NCBI RefSeq assembly: GCF_000993805.1
Contig: NZ_CP009961.1
Location: forward strand, 986,714 to 1,050,713
Length of the DNA stretch: 64,000 bases
Source of the DNA: Thermofilum uzonense
Lineage (GTDB): Archaea; Thermoproteota; Thermoprotei; Thermofilales; Thermofilaceae
Direction of reading: 5' to 3'
Shown here: positions 6,160-15,952 of the stretch, piece by piece
Layout: every line of letters begins with the position of its first letter
Position numbering within the stretch: the stretch's first letter is position 1
Notes under the pieces: model-generated
What the model was told of the DNA's origin: nothing
Seen by the model: only the letters and a program-made list of their open reading frames with translations
The model's database searches: none
Program-made: the position numbers and the translations under genes

Positions 6160-7119
6160 GTGAAATACGCGCTCGCGGTTGACATTGGAGCTACAAACAC
6201 CCGTGTGGGCATTGGAAACTCGGATGGAGAGCTTTTACAAATAGAAAGTTTTAAGACATGGGACTTCCAAGACCCACTAAAATACGTAGAGCATATTGCC
6301 AGAGTAGCTAATGGAATTTTAAAAAGCTTCAACGTGGAGGTCGTAGGGATGGGAGTCGGGAGTCCAGGTCCACTCGACATCAAGAAAGGTGAGATAATCA
6401 ATGCGCCAAACATGCCATTCAAGAAGCTCGAACTCGTTAAACTCCTCAAAGAGTTTACAGGTCTACGCGTCGCTTTCGCAAACGATGCAGTAACAGCCGT
6501 TGTCGGTGAAAGGTACTGGGGAGAGGGTTCCAAGCATGAAAACATTGTTTACGTGACTATTAGCACTGGTATAGGTGGTGGAGTATACGTTGACGGATCC
6601 CTTCTTCTAGGCAAGGATGGCAACGCGCATGAAATAGGTCATTTGGTAGTGGACTCCCGAGAAAGGTTGACCTGTGGCTGTGGGAAGAAGGGACATTGGG
6701 AGGCATACTCTTCTGGGAGCGGGATTCCTAGGTTTGCAAGGTTTCTGGCCGAGGTCGAGCGCGAGAAAATTGAAGGCTCCGTACTGAAGGATAGAAAAGA
6801 TTTAGATGCACCCCTAATTTTCGAAGCTTATCGTAAGGGGGACCCGTTAGCACTCCTCGTCATATCAGAGGTTAGAAGGTTAAACGCGTACGGTTTTGCA
6901 GCTATTGTAAACTACTACGACCCTGAGATAATAACTGTAGGAGGCTCTGTAGCCCTAAACAACGTCGACATACTGTTGAACAACATTAGGGGGGAAGTGG
7001 AGAAGTATGCCATCAACAGGGTTCCGGACATCAAGCCGACGAAACTAGGCCAAAACATAGGGATTGCGGGAGCACTTGCCTTGGGATTGGGCTTAGAGCC
7101 AAAAATCCCTCTCAGGTAA
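6160..7119 (+). CDS. ROK-family sugar kinase (glucokinase/hexokinase type)
   Basis: A 319-residue ROK protein. It has the phosphate loop DIGATNTRVGI near the N-terminus, GVGSPGP, the catalytic-Asp motif FANDA, the second phosphate loop TISTGIGGG, and the ROK zinc site HEIGH followed by CGCG. These features predict ATP-dependent phosphorylation of glucose or a related hexose at the entry to the modified Embden-Meyerhof pathway. GTG at 6160 is preferred because it begins at the usual first strand (KYALAVDIG) and has a leaderless-type promoter. The gene converges on cysS with a 15-base gap. Confidence 0.9.
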   Translation: MKYALAVDIGATNTRVGIGNSDGELLQIESFKTWDFQDPLKYVEHIARVANGILKSFNVEVVGMGVGSPGPLDIKKGEIINAPNMPFKKLELVKLLKEFTGLRVAFANDAVTAVVGERYWGEGSKHENIVYVTISTGIGGGVYVDGSLLLGKDGNAHEIGHLVVDSRERLTCGCGKKGHWEAYSSGSGIPRFARFLAEVEREKIEGSVLKDRKDLDAPLIFEAYRKGDPLALLVISEVRRLNAYGFAAIVNYYDPEIITVGGSVALNNVDILLNNIRGEVEKYAINRVPDIKPTKLGQNIGIAGALALGLGLEPKIPLR

Positions 7120-7134
7120 GACAAAATAGGGAGG

Positions 7135-8556
7135 CTACCTGCGCAACAGCCACCGTGTTTTATTCTTTTCATCCATTAGCACTATTCCCAGGTCTGAGAG
7201 CCTAGATCTGATGTAGTCGCTTAGCTCCCAGTTACGCTGTGAGCGTAGCACGTTGCGAACCTCGACTATGAGATCTACCAATTGCTCTACTGGTATCGTC
7301 TCACTCGGAGTCTCATACATTATGTCATCTAAAACACCCAATACTCTGTTAAACTCCTCAAGCAACCTGTATGCTATATAGACCGTTGTGTAAGAAGGTT
7401 TGCTAGATATCCGGGAGTATATAATCGAGGTTAATTGCATGACGGAGGCAAACGCGGCGCTAGCATTAAAGTCAGAATTCATGGCTTCATAGAAATCTCT
7501 GCGAAGCTGGGACATTTCTTTCAAGGTGACAAGGTCTTCATCTGAAAGCCTGCCAGCCGGCTCCACCTCTTTGAAGAGCTTCTGTACTAGTAACGCGGCC
7601 CCCCTCAACCTCTCCAGGTTAGAGCGCGCTTGTTGGAGAATCTCATCGGAGAAACTAAGTATAGTCCTATAATGGGCACTGGCCAGCCAGAGCCTGACCA
7701 CTAAGGGGTCGTAGGAGTTGAATAAGTCTTTGAGAGGCACAATGTTCTTTAAACTCTTACTCATCTTCTCACCACCAACCTGTAGCATCCCGGTGTGCAT
7801 CCAATACTTCACCCAAGGCTTCTCTCCAAACAATGACTCGCTTTGGGCCCTCTCGTTCTCATGATGAGGAAAGATCAGGTCAGAGCCTCCTCCATGTATG
7901 TCAAATCTGGTTCCAAGGTAGCGTGAGGACATCACGCTACATTCGATGTGCCAGCCAGGTCTCCCGGGACCCCAGGGTGAGTCCCAATATGGCTCGCCTG
8001 GTTTACGGGCTTTCCAAAGCGCAAAGTCATAAGGGTTTTTCTTCTCAGTAGCAAACTCCTCTTGACTCCACATCTTTTTATCCTGACGGCCACTCAGCCT
8101 GCCGTAGTCGCCGTACGTGTCCACGTCGAAGTATACGCTGCCACTTGGCGCCACGTAAGCGTGACCCTTTTCTATGAGCTTTTGGATGAAATCTATGATC
8201 TCGCTTATGTGCTCTGTGACTCGTGGATGGATGTCCACAAAAACATTGAGTTTTTTCAGCGCATCTAGGTAGTCCTTGCTGTACTCATCGACGATTTCCC
8301 TCCAGTTCTTTCCCTCGTCACGTGCCCTGTTTATGATCTTGTCGTCGATGTCAGTAATGTTTTGAACATGAAAAGCGTCGTAGCCTATAAGCCTCAAATA
8401 ACGTTTTATCACGTCGAAAGCTACATAGGTTCGGGCGTGCCCAACATGGGAATAATCATAGACTGTCGGACCGCAGACATACATCAGAACTCTTCCAGGG
8501 TTTACAGGCTGAAACACCTCAAGACTTCGCGATAGAGTGTTATAGACTTGTAACAC
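7135..8556 (-). CDS. cysS: Cysteinyl-tRNA synthetase
   Basis: 473 residues with every class I CysRS landmark: the HIGH-type motif in [14 protein letters not shown], the zinc ligands (YVCGPT, WHIECS, FPHHENE), the KMSKS loop (GEKMSKS) and a C-terminal helical anticodon domain. It charges tRNA-Cys in the cytoplasm. GTG at 8556 is the start, placed just before the conserved LQVYNTLSR. It is divergent from the 8624 gene across 67 bases holding a TATA-like element usable in both directions. Confidence 0.96.
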   Translation of the reverse strand: MLQVYNTLSRSLEVFQPVNPGRVLMYVCGPTVYDYSHVGHARTYVAFDVIKRYLRLIGYDAFHVQNITDIDDKIINRARDEGKNWREIVDEYSKDYLDALKKLNVFVDIHPRVTEHISEIIDFIQKLIEKGHAYVAPSGSVYFDVDTYGDYGRLSGRQDKKMWSQEEFATEKKNPYDFALWKARKPGEPYWDSPWGPGRPGWHIECSVMSSRYLGTRFDIHGGGSDLIFPHHENERAQSESLFGEKPWVKYWMHTGMLQVGGEKMSKSLKNIVPLKDLFNSYDPLVVRLWLASAHYRTILSFSDEILQQARSNLERLRGAALLVQKLFKEVEPAGRLSDEDLVTLKEMSQLRRDFYEAMNSDFNASAAFASVMQLTSIIYSRISSKPSYTTVYIAYRLLEEFNRVLGVLDDIMYETPSETIPVEQLVDLIVEVRNVLRSQRNWELSDYIRSRLSDLGIVLMDEKNKTRWLLRR

Positions 8557-8595
8557 AATGGACCTTCACCGGCACCTATAGCACGTAAGGCATCG

Positions 8596-8604
8596 TTTTT
8601 ATAC
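8596..8604. promoter_or_regulatory. Shared TATA-like element between cysS and the 8624 gene
   Basis: TTTTTATAC on the plus strand is about 20-28 bases before ATG 8624. Its complement GTATAAAAA on the minus strand is about 40 bases before the cysS start, leaving a short leader with GGTGAAGG. Confidence 0.4.
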
Positions 8605-8623
8605 TTTTCTTTAAGTTTTGGGA

Positions 8624-9442
8624 ATGGTGTCGATAGTCTCCTTCATCGACAGCTTGGAACTAATAGATAAAGAGGGTGCGGTGATAGTCTACGATGATCC
8701 GGGACTTGTTATTAAAAACGCTAATTCGATACTCGTAGATGAGTTAGAGCTCACCAAGCTTGATACTCCACATCTCATAATTCAGAATAGCTTGCAGCAG
8801 AGGATTTTAGGGATAGGAGGATTTAAAGCCGTAAACGCTGCAAAGATTCTCTCGGTAAAAAGGCTCAGGAAGGGCGGGCTCAAACAAGCAATTTTTGAGT
8901 CTCCCAGACCTCACATCCCGGTAACTCTTGTCCCGCTCCGCCCAGCACTCTGTAGCGAGGTGAGCTCTCTAACTCTTGTTTTCGACGAGACAGTACCAGT
9001 TTACTATGCTTTGTTCATCAGGCCCGAGAGAATTGTTATACCTGAAAAAGTCTTCATGGAAAATATCAAAGGTAATGAACTTGTCGCGCTTCTCTTGGAG
9101 AGCGACACGAGGAGTCTTTCGACTGGAGAATACGTGTCTCTTTGCCTGAGACTGTCAAAGAGACTATTCGGTGTCCACTTCATCATCTCGCTTTCACTAG
9201 CCGCACTCACAGGCCTCAAGCTGGATAGCGTCATACCGTGTGTGGCCAAGGCCACAGGTTATCCGAGGGCTGCCAGCTGCGACGTGAATGTTGTAGATAA
9301 GATACATACCTTGATAGAGAAAAAGATAGACCACCTTGTCGAACACTCTTGGTCTTTCTATATGAACTTCTTAATCTACTGGGGGGTAAACAACAGAGGT
9401 GAGCTCTACCGGCGCTATCTGGGTCTCAAACCTTCTGGATAA
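8624..9442 (+). CDS. Archaeal protein of unknown function
   Basis: 272 residues, no signal peptide or membrane segments, mixed alpha/beta composition with a helical C-terminus (WSFYMNFLIYWGV). I do not recognise its family. ATG at 8624 is chosen because a TATA-like box sits at leaderless distance. A TTG six bases upstream is possible. Its 3' end overlaps the convergent ABC ATPase gene by 17 bases. Confidence 0.7.
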   Translation: MVSIVSFIDSLELIDKEGAVIVYDDPGLVIKNANSILVDELELTKLDTPHLIIQNSLQQRILGIGGFKAVNAAKILSVKRLRKGGLKQAIFESPRPHIPVTLVPLRPALCSEVSSLTLVFDETVPVYYALFIRPERIVIPEKVFMENIKGNELVALLLESDTRSLSTGEYVSLCLRLSKRLFGVHFIISLSLAALTGLKLDSVIPCVAKATGYPRAASCDVNVVDKIHTLIEKKIDHLVEHSWSFYMNFLIYWGVNNRGELYRRYLGLKPSG

Positions 9443-10166
9443 GCCTTAGGAATTTCCGCGTGCGTTCCGTGGATGGATTTTCCAACACCTCCTTAGCCTG
9501 ACCGCTCTCCACAATGGCGCCATCCTCCATTATTATTACACGGTCAGCGATCTCCTTTGTGAAGTCCAATTCATGGGTTACGGCGAGCATTGCTATGCCT
9601 CTACGAGCAACTTCTTTGAGAGTGTCCAAAACCTCAGCCTTTAACTCTGGGTCAAGTGCAGAGGTTGGTTCATCTAAGAGGAGCAGAATAGGATCCATGG
9701 CGAGGGCCCTTGCAATGGCAACCCTTTGTTGTTGTCCACCGCTTAGCTGTAAAGGATATTTTTCCTCGAATCCTCGAAGGTTGACTTCTTCGAGAACCTC
9801 AAGAGCCTTTTTAATTGCTTCTTCTCTAGTATATCCTTTCACGATGCGTAGCGGCAGAGTTATGTTGTCGATCACTTTTAGATGGGGGAATAGGTTATAG
9901 CTTTGAAAGACAAAACCTGTCTTTGCGCGAGCTGCTCTAAGGTCAACGTTCTCTGCGGTGAGCTCTTCGCCGTCCAAGTATATTCTGCCCTTAAAGGGCT
10001 TAACAAGTAGTACCGCTGTTTTTAGCAAGGTACTTTTACCGCTTCCGCTTGGACCCATTATCACAACTTTCTCGTGCTTCTGTACCTTGAGAGAAACACC
10101 CTTTACTACGGGTTGCTCATCGTAGCCTGCCCAAATATCTTCCATTTCAAGCACTATCTCTGTCAT
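9426..10166 (-). CDS. Amino acid ABC transporter, ATP-binding protein
   Basis: 246 residues with Walker A (GPSGSGKST), Q-loop (VFQSYNLFP), signature LSGGQQQRVAIARALA, Walker B with catalytic Glu (LLLLDEPTSALDP) and the switch His (VTHE). Sequence style is that of the GlnQ/HisP polar amino acid importers. The start is the ATG at 10166, two bases after the permease stop codon; an upstream extension would overlap the permease. It powers the transporter encoded by the two preceding genes. Confidence 0.93.
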   Translation of the reverse strand: MTEIVLEMEDIWAGYDEQPVVKGVSLKVQKHEKVVIMGPSGSGKSTLLKTAVLLVKPFKGRIYLDGEELTAENVDLRAARAKTGFVFQSYNLFPHLKVIDNITLPLRIVKGYTREEAIKKALEVLEEVNLRGFEEKYPLQLSGGQQQRVAIARALAMDPILLLLDEPTSALDPELKAEVLDTLKEVARRGIAMLAVTHELDFTKEIADRVIIMEDGAIVESGQAKEVLENPSTERTRKFLRLIQKV

Positions 10167-10168
10167 CA

Positions 10169-10825
10169 CTACGCACCCGTGTAGCCTGGTATTCTGACCT
10201 TTCTCTCTAGAACACGGGAACCGTGAGAGAAGACATAGCATAAAACAAAGTAGAGGAAAGCTACTATCAAGTATGCCTCAAACGCCCTATAGGTATACGC
10301 TGCCACGTACTGCCCACGCCTCGTAAGCTCTACGATACCTATCACCGCGGCCAGCGAACTTTCCTTAATCACGGTTACAAACTCGTTTACAAGCGAAGGT
10401 ATCGAAATCCGTAAGGCTTGTGGTAATATAACATACCGGAAAGTCTGGTATTGTGTGAAACCTAGAGACTCGGCTGAGAGTATCTGAACATCCGGTATTC
10501 CCTTCACCGCAGACCGGAATATCTCTGCTTGATAAGCCCCGCTATTAAGGCCAAGGGCTAGAATACTGGCTGTAAAGGCATCTAGTTTTATTCCTATGGA
10601 CGGCAAACCAAAATAGAGAACAAAGAGCTGGACGAGTAGAGGAGTCCCACGTATCGGCTCAATATATGCCCGGGCAACCGGCCTTAGAGGGGATAACGTG
10701 AGCGCTAGGAGAAAAGCACCGAGTATCAAGCCCATCAAAAAAGAGATTATTGAGAGTTGAAGAGTGGTGAGCATTCCCTGAGAGATAAAGGGTAGATATT
10801 CAATAACAAAGCTAATAAAGTCCAT
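10169..10825 (-). CDS. Amino acid ABC transporter, permease (HisM/GlnP type)
   Basis: About 218 residues, five predicted membrane segments, and the EAA coupling loop (SAESLGFTQYQTFRYVILPQA) that docks on the ATPase. N-terminal sequence FIEYLP-FISQGMLTTLQLS is typical of the polar amino acid permease family. ATG at 10825 matches family starts; ATG at 10849 is also in frame. Only one permease is encoded, so a homodimer is expected. It is second in a three-gene minus-strand operon. Confidence 0.92.
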   Translation of the reverse strand: MDFISFVIEYLPFISQGMLTTLQLSIISFLMGLILGAFLLALTLSPLRPVARAYIEPIRGTPLLVQLFVLYFGLPSIGIKLDAFTASILALGLNSGAYQAEIFRSAVKGIPDVQILSAESLGFTQYQTFRYVILPQALRISIPSLVNEFVTVIKESSLAAVIGIVELTRRGQYVAAYTYRAFEAYLIVAFLYFVLCYVFSHGSRVLERKVRIPGYTGA

Positions 10826-10873
10826 CTTCAACCCACGTAAAAAAATCATTACTATCTATTCAATATTCTTTGC

Positions 10874-11707
10874 TCAGCTTCCACCAAGCCATTTAAGGGT
10901 CTCGTTTAGGAATATCTGGTCCATCTCCCCACTGTTTATAAGATCCTCAATTACCTTGTCGACAAATACCTTCAGGTCGGTTGCTCCCTTTGGCAAAGCG
11001 ACCGCAGCACCCGCTGTTGGCTTGCCAACAATGAAAGCTGTCTTGAGATCAGGATTCTTTATGATGAGGGCGTTTGCAATTTTTTCTCCTATTATTATCG
11101 CGTCAACGTCGCCCCTCTGCAGTACCATTACCATGTCTGGGTATACTTTGTCGTATGTTTTTATCTCAGCCTTCCCCTTCAGATACTCGTTAGCATAGTC
11201 CTCCTGTATTGTTCCAAGCTGGACTCCGACCTTTTTTCCGTAGAGGTCCTCCAGCTTTGCGATGTTTGAATTTTTAAGTACTACAACCACGCCCTTACTA
11301 GCAAAATAGTATGGAAATGAGAAGTCTACTACTTTTTCGCGTTCAGAAGTGGGGGTCATGTCTGCTAGAACCATATCCACATCGCCGTTCTTTACAGCTT
11401 CAATTAAGGCTGAAAACTGCATATCCTTTATCTCGAGCTGTACTCCTAACGCCTGTGCTATTCGCTTCGCTATCTCGATGTCTATTCCTGCAAAGTTCCC
11501 GTTCTTATCGACATACTCGAATGGCGGCCAGTCTGCCGATGTTCCAACTATAAGTTTTCCACGTGATTTAATTTTATCGATATAGCTAGATTGTAGTGAT
11601 GGTGATGTATGTCCGAGTAGATACCCTAGTCCACCACCGATTAAAAGTCCTATAATGAATACAGCTGTAAGTAATATTTTATTTGATTTTTTTACCTGGT
11701 TCTGCAT
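10874..11707 (-). CDS. Amino acid ABC transporter, substrate-binding protein
   Basis: About 277 residues: an uncleaved-looking N-terminal hydrophobic anchor (LLTAVFIIGLLIGGGLG), a Ser-rich linker, then a family 3 solute-binding fold with hallmark GKLIVGTSADWPPFEY, GIDIEIAK and DMTPTSERE. It captures a polar or charged amino acid outside the cell and delivers it to the permease. ATG at 11707 is preferred over 11770 because a TATA-like box (11731-11739) lies 25-32 bases upstream. First gene of the operon. Confidence 0.92.
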   Translation of the reverse strand: MQNQVKKSNKILLTAVFIIGLLIGGGLGYLLGHTSPSLQSSYIDKIKSRGKLIVGTSADWPPFEYVDKNGNFAGIDIEIAKRIAQALGVQLEIKDMQFSALIEAVKNGDVDMVLADMTPTSEREKVVDFSFPYYFASKGVVVVLKNSNIAKLEDLYGKKVGVQLGTIQEDYANEYLKGKAEIKTYDKVYPDMVMVLQRGDVDAIIIGEKIANALIIKNPDLKTAFIVGKPTAGAAVALPKGATDLKVFVDKVIEDLINSGEMDQIFLNETLKWLGGS

Positions 11708-11730
11708 CAAGGCTTTTTGAAAACTTTTGT

Positions 11731-11739
11731 CTTTATAAA
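11731..11739 (-). promoter_or_regulatory. TATA-like box of the amino acid transporter operon
   Basis: Minus-strand TTTATAAAG, 25-32 bases before ATG 11707, consistent with a leaderless transcript. Confidence 0.45.
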
Positions 11740-11835
11740 CATTTCTATTTATTAAAAAATTTTTATTCATTTAAAATAATTTATTTTTTAATTTTTCCTA
11801 AAAATGTTTTTAAACTAAGCTCCCCATCATCCAGC

Positions 11836-12516
11836 GTGCCTGCTAAGGATACTGTTGTAAAATACGTGAAAATGGTTCTCATGACTAGGCCATACATCCT
11901 AGAATCTATGCGCCTAGGTATTGTAAATTACTCGGCACTAGCACGCCTTTTACACGAGGAAGTTGAAAAGCTTTCAGGTCGCAAACTTACGGGTATCTCC
12001 GTAAAGATGGCCGTGTTAAGGGCCTCGAAGGAGTTATTAGAGGAAGGCGTAAAGGCAAGGAAAATTGCGACAGCGCTTGTGGGAAGCGAGATAAGACTCC
12101 TTGACAAGCTCGGGGTTCTCTCGGTAGATACTCTTGAGACATCCACGATTATTAAAAGCATCCATAATGAAACCTCTAGTAATGGGTATCTACAGCTTGT
12201 TCAGGGAACCAGTGCTTTAACAATCATAGGACGGGAGGATTTCCTGGAGAAAATTTATGCGGGTATAAAGAGGGAAAGCGTGAAACAGTTTCTTAGAAAT
12301 CAATCTGCAATAATCCTAACGGGTCCTCCCGAGATCCTCGTCACGCCTGGAGTTGTCTCAATTGTTGCAATGGCTCTTTCTGTTAGAGGGATAAACCTGA
12401 CTGAGGTTGTTTCAAGTTACCGGGACATAATATTTATTGTCGATTCGAGCGAGTCGAGTAGGGCATATAGTATTTTAAGAGACTTTATTGTGAGTTTGAG
12501 GAGCCTTCTTGACTAG
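11836..12516 (+). CDS. ACT-like domain protein, putative amino acid-responsive regulator
   Basis: 226 residues. An N-terminal helical part (SMRLGIVNYSALARLLHEEV) precedes two beta-alpha-beta repeats resembling ACT modules; the second contains GVVSIVAMALSVRGINLTEV and IIFIVDSSESSRAYSIL, as in aspartate-kinase-type ACT domains. A ligand-sensing role is inferred from this. GTG at 11836 is chosen from a TATA-like GTTTTTAAAC about 25 bases upstream. It is divergent from the amino acid transporter, which it might sense for. Its end overlaps the Mrp gene by 32 bases. Confidence 0.7.
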   Translation: MPAKDTVVKYVKMVLMTRPYILESMRLGIVNYSALARLLHEEVEKLSGRKLTGISVKMAVLRASKELLEEGVKARKIATALVGSEIRLLDKLGVLSVDTLETSTIIKSIHNETSSNGYLQLVQGTSALTIIGREDFLEKIYAGIKRESVKQFLRNQSAIILTGPPEILVTPGVVSIVAMALSVRGINLTEVVSSYRDIIFIVDSSESSRAYSILRDFIVSLRSLLD

Positions 12517-13414
12517 GCTTCGCCTCAGCTTTTAAAGCCTCCAGAACCTTGTCAGCCAGACTCATCAGGCTTTTAGCTGTCTCGGTGTCAGGGTAGGCGA
12601 GAACAAAGGGAACCCCGTTATCCACGGACTCGCCTATACGTGGATCTATGGGTATTTCTGCTAAGACTCTCACACCAGTCTCCTCTGCTAGTCTCGTTGC
12701 ACCTCCTTGACCGAATATATAGTGTTTAGTGCCGCATACGGGACACGTGAAATGGCTCATATTATTAACCACGCCGAGCAGGGGAACTTTTAGCTGCTTA
12801 CAAAACGTGATAGCCTTCTTTACGACTATACGTGTCAAGTCGTTGGGAGTGGTGACAACTATAGCCCCGCTTAAATCTTTGATTAGTTGTGCTATTGTTA
12901 GGGGTTCGTCGCCTGTACCAGGCGGGAGATCTACAAGCAGAAAGTCCAGGGGCCCCCACGCTACCATTGATAGAACTTCTCTTATGAAACCCGTCTTCAT
13001 GGGGCCGCGCCATATAAGTGCGGTTTCCTCGTCGGGTAGCATTAGATCCGCTGAGACTACGCGTACACCTCCAACACCTACGAGGGGTAGCAGTCCTCCT
13101 GGACCTGCGTATATCGCCTGACCGTGGAGGCCAAACATCTTTGGTATAGAGGGACCATGCACATCTGCGTCGAGAACACCAACCTGGAATCCCTTTGCTG
13201 CAAGCGCGGCGGCGAGGTTGGCTGTAACAAAGCTCTTTCCCACACCGCCTTTTCCGCTTAGAATAACCAACTTGTATTTTATTTGGCTGAGTCTTTTTCT
13301 AGCTTCCTCCTCTTGTTCTCTTACCTGCCTCAAAGCTTGAATTTTAGCTTCGCGTTCTTTAGCTGATGACACAGTCAATGCCGGTAATCGTATGATATAA
13401 GTTTTTTGACTCAC
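12485..13414 (-). CDS. Mrp/Nbp35-type Fe-S cluster carrier ATPase
   Basis: 309 residues with the deviant Walker A GKGGVGKS, the Asp-rich switch VDLPPGTGD, and the CPVCG pair that binds a bridging Fe-S cluster in this family. Such proteins hold and transfer Fe-S clusters to apoproteins in the cytoplasm. A helical basic N-terminus (about residues 18-45) precedes the ATPase domain. It lies 19 bases from the protease gene behind it on the same strand. The C-terminal tail is a short disordered Ser-rich segment. Confidence 0.93.
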   Translation of the reverse strand: MSQKTYIIRLPALTVSSAKEREAKIQALRQVREQEEEARKRLSQIKYKLVILSGKGGVGKSFVTANLAAALAAKGFQVGVLDADVHGPSIPKMFGLHGQAIYAGPGGLLPLVGVGGVRVVSADLMLPDEETALIWRGPMKTGFIREVLSMVAWGPLDFLLVDLPPGTGDEPLTIAQLIKDLSGAIVVTTPNDLTRIVVKKAITFCKQLKVPLLGVVNNMSHFTCPVCGTKHYIFGQGGATRLAEETGVRVLAEIPIDPRIGESVDNGVPFVLAYPDTETAKSLMSLADKVLEALKAEAKPSQEGSSNSQ

Positions 13415-13433
13415 TGCTTACAATACGAGTAAC

Positions 13434-13994
13434 TTAGAGAATAACCATTGCTAGTGACACAAGCATTAGAGCCGCCCATACACCCGCGTTCCAGGCTAAA
13501 ACTTTTCGCCCATCCAAGGGACCAAACGGTAGTAGGTTGAAAAAAGCAATCCAACCGCTAAAATTCATTACTGTTTTTGCAAATGTCCCACCAGCAATCA
13601 TTCCGACCAGTCCTAGTAGGATGTTTGTCACGGGTCCAGCAGCCGATATCATCCCGTCGGTCTTCTTGTCTATAAAAGGCCCAGTATATATGTAGACGGT
13701 TCCCGGAGCTATGAATTTAATTGGGATCACGGGTATTGCAGAGATGAGGGTTAAAAGAAAGAATTCCCATACGATAGAGAACCTTGCAGGGTAACCAAAG
13801 TACATCGCGATAAACTTGTGGGCAAGCTCATGGGGTACGTAGATAACGAAGGATAAAGTTAGAAGTCTGAGTAATTGGAGAAAACTCGGTGTATAGAACG
13901 GATAGAGATACTCCCCTGCAATTACAGCAAACACTGCAAGGGTAGCGAGAGTCAGCTCCTGTACCTCACGTGGATAAAACGTTTCGCCATGCAC
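13434..13994 (-). CDS. Site-2-type membrane metalloprotease (M50 family)
   Basis: 186 residues with about five membrane segments, the zinc motif HELAH (near residue 60) and the third ligand region FNLLPFGPLDGRK. Family members cut substrate proteins within the membrane. It is shorter than bacterial RseP and lacks a PDZ domain, as usual for archaeal minimal forms. It precedes the Mrp ATPase gene on the same strand. Confidence 0.88.
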   Translation of the reverse strand: MHGETFYPREVQELTLATLAVFAVIAGEYLYPFYTPSFLQLLRLLTLSFVIYVPHELAHKFIAMYFGYPARFSIVWEFFLLTLISAIPVIPIKFIAPGTVYIYTGPFIDKKTDGMISAAGPVTNILLGLVGMIAGGTFAKTVMNFSGWIAFFNLLPFGPLDGRKVLAWNAGVWAALMLVSLAMVIL

Positions 13995-14066
13995 AAGAGA
14001 GGGTATAATTACACGGAATATATTCCTTTTTGTCTCCTCCCAAAAAAGAATGAACTAAAGCATTAC

Positions 14067-14077
14067 CTTTATATTTT
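14067..14077 (+). promoter_or_regulatory. TATA-like box for potD
   Basis: CTTTATATTTT lies 23-33 bases before the GTG at 14100. Confidence 0.45.
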
Positions 14078-14099
14078 CGGTTTTAAACCCATGTGATAC

Positions 14100-15185
14100 G
14101 TGAAGATTACAAGAAGACAGTTCATCCTAAGCGCTGGAATTATAGCAGCGGCAGCAGCTCTTGGCTATTACTATTTCGAGAGACAGTCAACGGGAGGACA
14201 GAAGACCTTAAGAGTATACAATTACAGCACATACATAGACCCAGACCTAATAAAGGAGTTCGAAACCAAGTACAATGTTAAGGTAATCTACGATGAGTAC
14301 GAGTCCGCTGAAGAGGCTTATGCGAAGCTACAGTATGGTGGCGGGGGGTATGATGTCGTAGTTCTGACAGATCAGTTCTTGACACAAGCCGTTAAGAAAA
14401 ACCTTATAAGGCCTCTCGACAAGTCTAAGATCCCAAACCTTGCAAACATAGACCCCCTCTTTCTAAACAATAAGTTCGACCCCGGTCTCAACTACGGCAT
14501 ACCTTATGCTTGGGGTACAACAGGTATCGGCTTTAACGGTAAGTTTGTAAATGCTGGAGAGATAGAAGGATACGAACAGCTCTTTGATACTCAAGGGTTC
14601 CTTCAAAGGCATAAGGGAAAAGTCTCTATGCTTGAGGAGTTCCTAGAAGTTGTGAACGCTGCAAAGCTCTACCTTAATATTCCCTTAGACGACTGGTCTG
14701 ACGATGCCGTGAACAGGATAATAGATTTACTCCGAAAACAAAAAGACTATCTGGCAGGCTACTATGGTGCTAGCATATATATACCCCAACTGGCGAAGGG
14801 CGACTTGCACGCTGCACAGGCTTGGAGTGGCGACGTAATGCAAGCGCAAAGTGAGGAAAAAGCTGTAGGTTATATCCTACCAAAAGAGGGCGCTTTCATC
14901 TGGATCGACTTCATGACTATTCCAACGGGTGCTAGGGAGGTCGACCTGGCCCATGAATGGATAAACTTTATTCTTGAAAGAGAGAGTGCTGTCAAAAACG
15001 TCAGCTATACTTATTATCCGAGCCCCATAAAGAAGAGCCTATTAGAGGGGTTAGTCCCTGATGAGATCCTAAGCAATCCAGCGGTATATCCGCCAAAGGA
15101 TGCTAAACTGCTGTTTACGAATCCTGTGGACGAAAACATACTGGCAATTGTTGAACGGATAAGTACAAGTGTAAAGAGGGTTTAG
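14100..15185 (+). CDS. potD: Spermidine/putrescine-binding protein PotD-like
   Basis: 361 residues. The N-terminus (KITRRQFILSAGIIAAAAALG) has twin arginines and a hydrophobic core, suggesting Tat-type export or a lipoprotein-like anchor. The mature part has the PotD hallmark LRVYNYSTYIDPDL and a family 1 solute-binding fold. It would bind polyamines outside the membrane. GTG at 14100 agrees with the promoter spacing. It converges on the potABC genes and overlaps potC by four bases, so it is transcribed separately from its transporter. Confidence 0.9.
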   Translation: MKITRRQFILSAGIIAAAAALGYYYFERQSTGGQKTLRVYNYSTYIDPDLIKEFETKYNVKVIYDEYESAEEAYAKLQYGGGGYDVVVLTDQFLTQAVKKNLIRPLDKSKIPNLANIDPLFLNNKFDPGLNYGIPYAWGTTGIGFNGKFVNAGEIEGYEQLFDTQGFLQRHKGKVSMLEEFLEVVNAAKLYLNIPLDDWSDDAVNRIIDLLRKQKDYLAGYYGASIYIPQLAKGDLHAAQAWSGDVMQAQSEEKAVGYILPKEGAFIWIDFMTIPTGAREVDLAHEWINFILERESAVKNVSYTYYPSPIKKSLLEGLVPDEILSNPAVYPPKDAKLLFTNPVDENILAIVERISTSVKRV

Positions 15186-15952
15186 TCTTCTTTACCTTTA
15201 AAGACTTGCCTTGTATATATGTAACTTGTCAGCAGCGATACAGCAATGAGTATTGTAGCCAGCGCGTTAAGCTCGGAAGTAGCTCTGCCACGCGCCGCTC
15301 GCGCCCAGATAACCAATGGAAGAGTCTTGAAGCCCGGCCCTGTCGTAAAAGCTGTCTTTATAAAATCGTCGAAGGACATCGAGAATGTAATGAGAAGCGA
15401 GGATATGATGCCTGGGAGTGCAAGAGGAAAGTATACCCTAACGAATACATCAAAAGGCTTAGCGCCCAGCGTGTACGCTGCATCTTCTACATTGGTAGCT
15501 GTCAGCCTAAACTGTGGCTTGAGCGCAACATAGGCATATGACACATTATATGCGGTGTGTCCTATCAGGACGGTCCAAAAGCCCAGCTCGGCACCAACAT
15601 AGTAGTAGAGCATGAGAAGACTTACCGATTCTACGATCTCAGGGATGACTATAGGGGCGTAGAAGAAGTTATCAACGAGTGGTGATGATCTTCTCCTAGC
15701 AAAATAATACGCTGCTAAACCCCCTAGTATCGTTGATAAAATCGATGAGATGAGTGCGACGGAAGCCCCGTTTAAAGCTGCTGTAAGGACTTCAGAGTCA
15801 AGCAGAAGCTCTGAGTACCATCTTAGTGTAAACCCTTTTAGGTCTCCTGGATATTTCGAGACGTTGAAGGACTGTATTATTACAAAGATGAGAGGCGCGT
15901 ATATGAATGCTAGGAGAAGATATGTGTATATCTTGAGAACTTTCCTAATCAT
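15182..15952 (-). CDS. potC: Polyamine ABC transporter permease PotC-like
   Basis: 256 residues, six predicted membrane segments, and the EAA loop (EDAAYTLGAKPFDVF) near residue 168. The N-terminus (IYTYLLLAFIYAPLIFVII) is typical of PotC. ATG at 15952 overlaps the end of potB by eight bases, indicating coupled translation. An in-frame extension upstream would run further into potB. Confidence 0.92.
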   Translation of the reverse strand: MIRKVLKIYTYLLLAFIYAPLIFVIIQSFNVSKYPGDLKGFTLRWYSELLLDSEVLTAALNGASVALISSILSTILGGLAAYYFARRRSSPLVDNFFYAPIVIPEIVESVSLLMLYYYVGAELGFWTVLIGHTAYNVSYAYVALKPQFRLTATNVEDAAYTLGAKPFDVFVRVYFPLALPGIISSLLITFSMSFDDFIKTAFTTGPGFKTLPLVIWARAARGRATSELNALATILIAVSLLTSYIYTRQVFKGKED